Of a stretch of DNA of 26,934 nt, positions 1 to 6,748 are shown one piece after another (the stretch's first letter is position 1; every line of letters starts with the position of its first letter). This stretch comes from an uncultured Limnohabitans sp. (GTDB taxonomy: Bacteria; Pseudomonadota; Gammaproteobacteria; Burkholderiales; Burkholderiaceae_C). Made by a program: the position numbers and the translations under genes. The stretch is taken from positions 1-26,934 of the forward strand of contig CALEYZ010000002.1 of NCBI GenBank assembly GCA_937928195.1. Reading direction: 5' to 3'. A model generated the notes under the pieces. It saw nothing but the letters and a program-made list of their open reading frames with translations. It had not been told where the DNA came from and searched no databases.

Positions 1-55
1 ATTAACCCACACACGCTTTCCAGGCGTGCGACTTAAACCACTCATCCACCGCTCC
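1..55 (-). tRNA. tRNA-Ser (GGA anticodon), 5' part only
   Basis: Read on the minus strand, the sequence starts with the acceptor-stem half GGAGCGG, followed by TG and a D-arm of serine type (GATGAGTGGTTTAAGTC). The anticodon arm is CACGCCTGGAAAGCGTG with anticodon GGA (plus-strand positions 19-21). It then runs into the start of a long variable arm and is cut by the window edge, so about 35 nt including the T-arm and 3' acceptor strand are missing. The long variable arm is typical of tRNA-Ser. A TATAAT box lies just upstream on the same strand. It is transcribed divergently from the decarboxylase gene. Confidence 0.93.
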
Positions 56-64
56 GAGCCGGCA

Positions 65-70
65 ATTATA
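65..70 (-). promoter_or_regulatory. -10 box of the tRNA-Ser promoter
   Basis: The minus strand carries a perfect TATAAT here, about 10 bp before the tRNA 5' end. The stretch between them is GC-rich (GCCGGCTC), like the discriminator of stable-RNA promoters in other bacteria. No good -35 box is visible at 16-18 bp spacing (the best hexamers resemble CCAAGA). The call therefore rests on the -10 box and its position. Confidence 0.55.
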
Positions 71-173
71 GCAGTTTAGACGCAGTTTCTTGGCCCAATT
101 TGCGACTGAGGCGCCGAATATTCATTACACTTCGCCCCTGTTGCTTATTTTTTTGACCCAAGGCAGGGCCCCT

Positions 174-2447
174 ATGAAATTCCGTTTTCCGATTGTCATC
201 ATCGACGAAGACTACCGGTCTGAGAACACCTCAGGCTTGGGCATCCGTGCCTTGGCGCAAGCCATCGAAACCGAAGGCTTTGAAGTTCTGGGCGTGACCA
301 GCTATGGTGACCTGTCCCAATTTGCGCAACAACAATCGCGTGCAAGCGCGTTCATCTTGTCCATCGACGACGAAGAGTTCACGCCTGGCCCTGATCTTGA
401 TCCGGCAGTTTTGAGTTTGCGCGCTTTCATTGAAGAGGTTCGTCGCAAAAATGCAGATGTGCCGATCTACATTTATGGTGAAACCAAAACCTCGCGACAC
501 ATTCCCAATGACATTTTGCGAGAACTCCATGGCTTCATTCACATGTTTGAAGACACGCCAGAATTTGTATCGCGTCACATCATCCGTGAGGCCAAAAGTT
601 ATTTAGAGGGCGTACAGCCCCCATTTTTCAAAGCCTTGCTTGACTACGCCGAAGACGGCTCGTACTCATGGCATTGCCCAGGCCACTCTGGCGGCGTTGC
701 ATTCTTGAAAAGCCCAGTGGGCCAGATGTACCACCAGTTTTATGGCGAGAACATGTTGCGCGCAGATGTGTGCAATGCGGTTGAGGAGTTGGGCCAATTA
801 CTCGACCACAACGGCGCGATCGGCGAGAGCGAGCGAAACGCGGCCCGTATTTTCAATGCAGACCATTGCTTCTTTGTAACCAATGGCACCAGTACCTCGA
901 ACAAAATGGTCTGGCACCACACGGTTGCACCGGGCGATGTGGTGGTGGTCGATCGCAATTGCCACAAATCGATCTTGCACGCCATCATCATGACGGGCGC
1001 TATTCCTGTTTTCTTGAAGCCGACGCGCAACCACTACGGCATCATTGGTCCTATTCCTCAAAGTGAATTTGAAGTGGCCAACATTCAGGCCAAGATCAAG
1101 GCCAATCCCTTGCTCAAAGGTGTGGATGCCAAGAAGGTCAAGCCTCGCGTCATGACGCTCACCCAGTCAACATACGATGGCGTGTTGTACAACACCGAAA
1201 CCATCAAAGGCATGCTGGACGGCTACGTTGAAAACTTGCACTTCGATGAAGCTTGGTTGCCACACGCAGCCTTTCACCCGTTCTACGGCACTTACCATGC
1301 CATGGGCAAGAAGCGCGCACGTCCCAAGAATTCAGTGGTGTATGCCACGCAGTCCATTCACAAACTGCTGGCCGGTATCAGTCAGGCCAGCCACGTGCTG
1401 ATTCAAGACTCACAAAACACCAAGCTGGACAGGCACTTGTTCAACGAGGCCTACCTGATGCATACCAGCACCAGCCCTCAGTACAGCATCATCGCCAGTT
1501 GTGACGTTGCCGCGGCCATGATGGAGCCACCTGGTGGCACCGCATTGGTGGAAGAAAGCATTGCCGAAGCGCTGGACTTTCGCCGTGCCATGCGCAAAGT
1601 TGACGATGAGTACGGCAAAGACTGGTGGTTCAAAGTTTGGGGCCCTGAAAACATGGTCGATGAGGGCATTGGCCGTGCAGAAGACTGGATCATTCGCAGC
1701 GACTCGCGCAAGAAGGGCAGCAAATGGCACGGTTTCGGTCAAATGGCCGATGGCTTCAACATGTTGGACCCGATCAAGGCCACCATCGTCACGCCCGGTC
1801 TGAATTTGGATGGCAAGTTTGACAAGACAGGCATCCCTGCGTCTGTGCTTACCAAGTTCCTGACTGAACATGGCGTGGTGGTTGAGAAGACCGGGCTCTA
1901 CAGCTTCTTCATCATGTTCACCATTGGCATCACCAAAGGTCGATGGAACTCATTGCTGACAGCGCTGCAACAGTTCAAAGACGACTACGATCGCAATCAA
2001 CCGATGTGGCGCATCATGCCTGAGTTCTGTCAAAAGCAGCCCAAATATGAGCGCATGGGTTTGCGTGATTTGTGTCAGCACATTCACGCCCTCTATGCCA
2101 AATACGACGTGGCTCGTTTGACCACTGAAATGTATTTGTCAGACCTGACGCCTGCCATGACGCCTGCCGATGCCTACGCACAAATTGCACGCCGTAAAAC
2201 GGAACGTGTGTCCATTGATGAATTGGAAGGCCGGATTACGGTTGGCTTGGTCACACCTTATCCGCCTGGCATTCCTTTGCTGGTGCCTGGTGAAGTCTTC
2301 AACAAGAAGATCGTGGATTATTTGAAGTTCTCACGTGAGTTCAATTTGCAGTGTCCTGGTTTTGAAACCGACATTCATGGCTTGGTGGAAGAGAAGGGTG
2401 CAGACGGTATCAAACGCTACTACGCCGATTGCGTCAGTGCTGGCTGA
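174..2447 (+). CDS. Orn/Lys/Arg decarboxylase (PLP-dependent, LdcA/AdiA-like)
   Basis: A 757-residue class I decarboxylase that removes CO2 from a basic amino acid to give a polyamine (cadaverine, agmatine or putrescine). The N-terminal wing domain (about 1-130, beginning MKFRFPIVIIDED) precedes the PLP domain. The PLP lysine is K397 in the motif SIHKLLAG and the cofactor aspartate is D358 in HFDEAW. Other family motifs are WHCPGHSGG, VDRNCHKS and YPPGIPLL. Length fits the family (about 715-755). From memory, the stretches HKSILHAIIMTGAIP and GIIGPIP resemble the pseudomonad lysine decarboxylase LdcA most, but substrate cannot be fixed from motifs. The reading frame is open back to an ATG at 90, but the family N-terminus begins at the ATG at 174. 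Ten bases separate its stop from the RND adaptor gene, suggesting cotranscription. Confidence 0.92.
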   Translation: MKFRFPIVIIDEDYRSENTSGLGIRALAQAIETEGFEVLGVTSYGDLSQFAQQQSRASAFILSIDDEEFTPGPDLDPAVLSLRAFIEEVRRKNADVPIYIYGETKTSRHIPNDILRELHGFIHMFEDTPEFVSRHIIREAKSYLEGVQPPFFKALLDYAEDGSYSWHCPGHSGGVAFLKSPVGQMYHQFYGENMLRADVCNAVEELGQLLDHNGAIGESERNAARIFNADHCFFVTNGTSTSNKMVWHHTVAPGDVVVVDRNCHKSILHAIIMTGAIPVFLKPTRNHYGIIGPIPQSEFEVANIQAKIKANPLLKGVDAKKVKPRVMTLTQSTYDGVLYNTETIKGMLDGYVENLHFDEAWLPHAAFHPFYGTYHAMGKKRARPKNSVVYATQSIHKLLAGISQASHVLIQDSQNTKLDRHLFNEAYLMHTSTSPQYSIIASCDVAAAMMEPPGGTALVEESIAEALDFRRAMRKVDDEYGKDWWFKVWGPENMVDEGIGRAEDWIIRSDSRKKGSKWHGFGQMADGFNMLDPIKATIVTPGLNLDGKFDKTGIPASVLTKFLTEHGVVVEKTGLYSFFIMFTIGITKGRWNSLLTALQQFKDDYDRNQPMWRIMPEFCQKQPKYERMGLRDLCQHIHALYAKYDVARLTTEMYLSDLTPAMTPADAYAQIARRKTERVSIDELEGRITVGLVTPYPPGIPLLVPGEVFNKKIVDYLKFSREFNLQCPGFETDIHGLVEEKGADGIKRYYADCVSAG

Positions 2448-2457
2448 TCTTTGCTGA

Positions 2458-3576
2458 ATGAACATCCGATCTCGCACATTCAAAATCTTTGTTCTTATTC
2501 TGCTGCTGTCTTTGGGCGGGTTGGCTTGGTACGCGTACACAATGCGTTCCAAGGCAAGCCAGACCAAAGAGGCGCCGATCAAAGTCTTCAAAGCAACTGA
2601 AATCACACAGCCCCAATCGCAAGCTTTGTCGGGGCGCATCGAGATGTCGGGTGTTTTGGTTGCCACTGAGATGGCCACTTTGCGCAGTAAATCTGCAGGG
2701 ACTTTGATGCGCTTGAACGTGCAAGAAGGGCAACTCGTGCAGAAGGGTCAACTGCTGGCAGAGATCGATGCCCGTGATTTGCATGCACGAACTTCCGAGC
2801 GAGAGTCTGCTTTGATGGCAGCGCAACGTTCTCACCAAGTGGCAACAACACAGCACAAAGCCAATCAAAATTTGGCGCAACAAGGTTTTATCTCTGAAAC
2901 GGCTTTGGCCAGTTCCCTGGCCAATCTCTCGACCAGTCTGGCACAGCTCAAGTCTGCAGAAGCCGCCATGACGTCTCATGCCAAACTGTTGCAAGAAGCC
3001 ACCATCACGGCGCCGTTTGAGGGGGTGATAGCGAGGCGTTTGGTGAATGTGGGTGAGACCTTGGCGCCAGAGCAAGAGGTCTTGACTGTTGTCAACCCAG
3101 CGCGCCTTGAATTCAAAACACTGGTAGACAGTGCGGCAGGTCAATTTTTGAAAGTGGGCAAGGCCATCGACGTTCAATTTGAGACACAAGACAAACCAAT
3201 GACTGGCAGCATTGACCGTATTGGCCCTGGCAACGATGTGGGGGCAAGGGCATTGCCTGTGTATGTGAAATTGAAAGCCAATGCCGCCCCTGCACAAGTT
3301 CTGCGGCCAGGTTTGATGGGCACTGCACAGTTTGCCTACGATTTGGCAAAAACGGGTCTTACTTTGCCTGTCACGGCTGTCCAAGAAGAGGGCGGTAAAA
3401 GCATTGTGTGGGTCATTCAAGACGGTGTGCTGAAGCGACAAACGGTGACGACGGGCCTCAAGGACACGCAAGGCTTGCGTGTCTCTGTGTTGGAAGGCGT
3501 GAAGGCCTCTGACTCTGTTTTGGCGCTGCGTTTTGAAGGCTTAAAAGAAGGCACCAAGGTTGAGGTAATGCCCTGA
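2458..3576 (+). CDS. RND efflux periplasmic adaptor (membrane fusion protein)
   Basis: A 372-residue adaptor of the AcrA/MexA (HlyD-type) family, which would link an inner-membrane RND pump to an outer-membrane channel. An N-terminal membrane anchor spans about residues 9-27. The first half-lipoyl motif is at about 80-103 (GTLMRLNVQEGQLVQKGQLL). An alpha-hairpin rich in Ala, Gln and Ser covers about 105-180. The second half-lipoyl motif follows at about 184-203 (APFEGVIARRLVNVGETL), then beta-barrel and membrane-proximal regions. There is no lipobox cysteine, so it is held by the helix rather than by lipid. No strong Shine-Dalgarno is seen before the ATG; the 10-bp gap to the decarboxylase suggests translational coupling. 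Its stop overlaps the pump start (TGATG). Substrate unknown. Confidence 0.93.
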   Translation: MNIRSRTFKIFVLILLLSLGGLAWYAYTMRSKASQTKEAPIKVFKATEITQPQSQALSGRIEMSGVLVATEMATLRSKSAGTLMRLNVQEGQLVQKGQLLAEIDARDLHARTSERESALMAAQRSHQVATTQHKANQNLAQQGFISETALASSLANLSTSLAQLKSAEAAMTSHAKLLQEATITAPFEGVIARRLVNVGETLAPEQEVLTVVNPARLEFKTLVDSAAGQFLKVGKAIDVQFETQDKPMTGSIDRIGPGNDVGARALPVYVKLKANAAPAQVLRPGLMGTAQFAYDLAKTGLTLPVTAVQEEGGKSIVWVIQDGVLKRQTVTTGLKDTQGLRVSVLEGVKASDSVLALRFEGLKEGTKVEVMP

Positions 3577-6500
3577 TGTGGGTAACACGCGTATCGATTG
3601 CAAGGCCGGTCTTTGCGGTCATGGTGATGTTTGCTTTGTGTGTGCTGGGTATTTTTTCGTACATCAAGCTGGGTGTCGAACAATTACCTGATCTGAACTT
3701 GCCAGTGGCCTATGTTGATGTCCTTTATCCCGGTGCATCGCCGCAGTCTGTTGAAGAAGAAATTACCAAGAAAATTGAAGAAGCGCTGAATGGCATTGCG
3801 GGCGTGAAACGCATCACGTCACGGTCTTTTGAAGGTCGCAGTCAAACCAGTGTGGAATTCAATTTGAGTGCCAACATGGCGCGGGGTATGCAAGATGTCC
3901 GCGACAAGATTGCCGCTGTGCAAGCGGCTTTTCCAAAAGACGCCAAGCCACCTTTGGTGCTGCGCATCAACAACGAGGCTTCAGAGCCTGTCGCTGTCAT
4001 TGGCGTCTTGTCTAAAACCAAAACCCACCGCGATGTTTCCATGCTTGCTGAGTTGCAAGTGGTACGCCGCTTGCAGCGAATTGACGGTGTGGCATTTATC
4101 AAAATATCTGGCAATGCAACGCGCGAAATTCGCATTGATTTAAACCAGCAAAAATTGCGCGCCAACGCTGTCCTGCCTGCTGACCTGAGCAATGCCTTGA
4201 GGTCTCAGAATCAAGATGCCCCCATTGGTTTGATTTCGAACCAAGTTCAAGATGGCATTCTGCGCATGGAAGGTCGTGCCAAAAATTATTTGGATTTGAA
4301 TGCGGTCGTGGTGCAGCAGCGCAATGGCCTGCCCGTCAGGGTGTCTGATCTGGGCGATTTATACCTGCGTGAAAAGGAGTTGGAGTCTTTGGCGCGCATC
4401 AATGAACAGCGCGCCATCAGCATTGAAGTTTTCAAGCAGCAAGATGCCAACATTGTTACCACGGGTGAGGGCATCAAAGAAGCCTTGGCGGAGTTGAAAA
4501 ATCAAATTCCAGCAGATGTTGAGCTGCGAACCATCAGTTTGAACAGCGATTGGGTTAAAGCTTCTTTGGTAGGTGTTCAAAGAACTTTGATTGAAGGCGC
4601 TTTGTTGACCGTTGCGATTGTGTTGCTGTTCTTGAAGTCTTGGCGCAGCACGGTCATCACTGGCTTGACCTTGCCCATTTCTGTGATTTCCAGTTTCATA
4701 GCGGTACAAGCATTTGGTTTTACCTTGAATTTCATGACCATGATGGCCTTGTCTTTGTGCATTGGCTTGCTGGTCGACGACGCCATTGTGGTGCGAGAAA
4801 ACATTGTTCGCCATTTGGCCATGGGCAAGACCCATGTTCAAGCCGCATTGGAAGGAACGCAAGAAATCGGTTTGGCGGTTTTGGCCACCACCTTTGCCAT
4901 CTGCGCCGTGTTTGTACCGATGGCCTTCATGGATGGCATCACAGGACGCTTGTTCTTTCCCTTTGGCATCACCGTCGTGGTGGCTGTGATCATTTCTTTG
5001 CTGGTCAGTTTTACCTTGGACCCGATGTTGTCTAGCGTGTGGCCAGAGCCGCCCAACGCCAACCTGAACCGAGTTCCCGTGCTGGGATACTGCATTGTCA
5101 TGGTGGACCGTTTCATGGCGTGGTGCCATCTGCGCTATGAGACGCTGATTCATTGGATTTTTGACGATCAAAAGTGGCAGCCAGTGAGCTGGCTTCGATT
5201 GTCTCATCGCGCACTTGTCATGCTTGGCGCTGTTTTCAGTTTGGTTCTGGCCTTTCTACTGGCTGGGCGCGTAGGCACCGAATTCATACCCCAAACAGAC
5301 CGTGGCCTGATTCAAATCACCATGCGTCTGCCTGTCGGCTCCAGTTTGACGCGCAGCAGTGAAAAATTATCGCAAGTGGAAGCCGCCATTCGCTCGGTGC
5401 CAGAAGTTGACACGGTGGTCACGGTCATTGGCGGCAGCGATGCTGGTTTTTTGGTGGGCAGAAATCAGGCGGCAGTCAACATTGTTTTGAAGCCCAAAAA
5501 CGAGCGCCAACGAACGCAAAAACAAATTGAAGAAACGCTGCGCAAGCTCACACAGCCTATCTCGGGCATTGAAGTGGCCATTGGACTTGATCGACCCATT
5601 TACATCGCAGTCTTGGGCAACGATGCAGAACGGCTGGCCCAGTTCAGCAAGGACTTCTCTGAAAAAATCAAAGCCATCCCTGGGATCGTGGACGTGGACA
5701 TGTCCGTTAAGCCTGGCTTGACCGCTTACAGCGTGAAGTTAGATGCTTTGGCCATTCGGGAGTTGGGCTTAAATTCAACACAAGTTGCACAAACCTTGCG
5801 TGCGTATGTCAACGGAGAAATTGCCACCACCTGGTTGGCTGGCGACGGTGAGCAGGTCCAGGTTGTACTTCGATTGCCCGAATTGGACCGTCAGTACCTG
5901 GCGCAAATGAACAAGCTGCCCGTGGCCTATGCAAAGGATGGCCAAGCCATTGAACTGGCGCGTGTTGCGCGCATTGAACCCAAGGCCAATCCAGAGGTGA
6001 TCCGTCGGCAGAATTTGATGCGCCGCGAGGCCATCTTTGCGAGTGTGCAAGGCCGTCCAGCGGGAGATGTCGGCGCGGATGTGCAGGCCATGATGAAGGC
6101 AACAAGCCCGCCTGAAGGCATTTACTTTGACCTTCAAGGCTCAACCAAAGACCAGCAGGATGCCTTTTCAGCCATCTTGAGCGCCATGCTGATGGCGGTA
6201 TTGTTCATCTACATTGTGTTGGCCAGCCAGTTCAACAGTTTCAAGCAGCCCATTGCCATCATGACCTCTTTGCCTTTAGCTTTGCTGGGTGTCATGTTGT
6301 CTTTGTGGCTGACCCAAACGACACTCAACTTGTTTTCCATGATTGGCATGGTCATGCTGATGGGCTTGGTCACCAAGAATGCCATTTTGCTGATTGACTT
6401 TGCCAATGAGTCGCGCAAACGTGGCGCAACCGTCAAAGATGCATTGTTGGAAGCAGGGCAAGTGCGCATGCGCCCCATCATGATGACCACCTGTGCCATG

Positions 6501-6665
6501 ATTTTTGGCATGTTGCCGTTGGCCTTGGCCTTGAACGAAGGCGGTGAATTGCAAGCTGGCATGGGTCGCGCCATCATTGGTGGCGTCTTAACTTCCACAT
6601 TCCTCACTTTGGTGGTGGTTCCTGTGATTTACTCCTACTTGGTGAAGGACAAAACTGCGTCCTGA
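3576..6665 (+). CDS. RND multidrug-type efflux pump, inner-membrane subunit
   Basis: A 1029-residue proton-driven pump of the AcrB/MexB superfamily, the full family length. It begins with TM1 and the conserved periplasmic motif GASPQSVEEEITKKIEEAL. The proton-relay residues are visible: D401 and D402 in TM4 (GLLVDDAIVVRENI) and K934 in TM10 (LVTKNAILLIDFANE), matching D407/D408/K940 of E. coli AcrB. That set suits the hydrophobe/amphiphile efflux branch more than the metal branch. Its start shares one base with the adaptor stop (TGATG), so the two are translationally coupled. No outer-membrane TolC-type gene follows, so the channel must be encoded elsewhere. The gene ends at a bidirectional terminator. 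Confidence 0.95.
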   Translation: MWVTRVSIARPVFAVMVMFALCVLGIFSYIKLGVEQLPDLNLPVAYVDVLYPGASPQSVEEEITKKIEEALNGIAGVKRITSRSFEGRSQTSVEFNLSANMARGMQDVRDKIAAVQAAFPKDAKPPLVLRINNEASEPVAVIGVLSKTKTHRDVSMLAELQVVRRLQRIDGVAFIKISGNATREIRIDLNQQKLRANAVLPADLSNALRSQNQDAPIGLISNQVQDGILRMEGRAKNYLDLNAVVVQQRNGLPVRVSDLGDLYLREKELESLARINEQRAISIEVFKQQDANIVTTGEGIKEALAELKNQIPADVELRTISLNSDWVKASLVGVQRTLIEGALLTVAIVLLFLKSWRSTVITGLTLPISVISSFIAVQAFGFTLNFMTMMALSLCIGLLVDDAIVVRENIVRHLAMGKTHVQAALEGTQEIGLAVLATTFAICAVFVPMAFMDGITGRLFFPFGITVVVAVIISLLVSFTLDPMLSSVWPEPPNANLNRVPVLGYCIVMVDRFMAWCHLRYETLIHWIFDDQKWQPVSWLRLSHRALVMLGAVFSLVLAFLLAGRVGTEFIPQTDRGLIQITMRLPVGSSLTRSSEKLSQVEAAIRSVPEVDTVVTVIGGSDAGFLVGRNQAAVNIVLKPKNERQRTQKQIEETLRKLTQPISGIEVAIGLDRPIYIAVLGNDAERLAQFSKDFSEKIKAIPGIVDVDMSVKPGLTAYSVKLDALAIRELGLNSTQVAQTLRAYVNGEIATTWLAGDGEQVQVVLRLPELDRQYLAQMNKLPVAYAKDGQAIELARVARIEPKANPEVIRRQNLMRREAIFASVQGRPAGDVGADVQAMMKATSPPEGIYFDLQGSTKDQQDAFSAILSAMLMAVLFIYIVLASQFNSFKQPIAIMTSLPLALLGVMLSLWLTQTTLNLFSMIGMVMLMGLVTKNAILLIDFANESRKRGATVKDALLEAGQVRMRPIMMTTCAMIFGMLPLALALNEGGELQAGMGRAIIGGVLTSTFLTLVVVPVIYSYLVKDKTAS

Positions 6666-6683
6666 ACCGATCACCTGCAGGCA

Positions 6684-6716
6684 TAAAAAAACCGCTCCGT
6701 AGAGCGGTTTCCTTTT
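6684..6716. terminator. Bidirectional intrinsic terminator between convergent genes
   Basis: A 9-bp stem AAACCGCTC / GAGCGGTTT (6689-6697 and 6702-6710) with loop CGTA. It is preceded by an A-run and followed by TCCTTTT, so it can end both the RND operon (plus) and the TonB-receptor gene (minus). The two genes converge here. Confidence 0.88.
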
Positions 6717-6721
6717 GGCAA

Positions 6722-6739
6722 TCCCGAACATGTTCGGGA
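6722..6739. repeat. Perfect 18-bp palindrome
   Basis: TCCCGAACATGTTCGGGA is fully self-complementary. It lies 9 bp past the stop of the minus-strand receptor gene, upstream of the shared terminator in that gene's transcript. It could be an extra 3' hairpin protecting the mRNA or a protein-binding site. No U-run follows directly, so it is not a terminator on its own. Confidence 0.6.
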
Positions 6740-6748
6740 CTGTTGTGA

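Noticed and set aside
90..173. Upstream ATG extending the decarboxylase by 28 codons
   Set aside because: The added residues are not part of the family N-terminus and overlap the likely promoter zone; the ATG at 174 begins the wing domain directly.
2434..3471. 345-codon antisense frame over the RND adaptor
   Set aside because: The translation is rich in Cys, His and Gln without domain or signal, as expected for a shadow of a well-supported gene.
4359..5207. 282-codon antisense frame over the RND pump
   Set aside because: Composition is His/Gln/Asn-rich with no recognisable fold; the pump gene on the other strand is unambiguous.
6722..6739. Gram-positive-type LexA (SOS) box
   Set aside because: CGAAC and GTTCG are separated by 2 bases rather than 4, it lies at the 3' end of a gene, and beta/gammaproteobacterial LexA uses a CTG-N10-CAG site.
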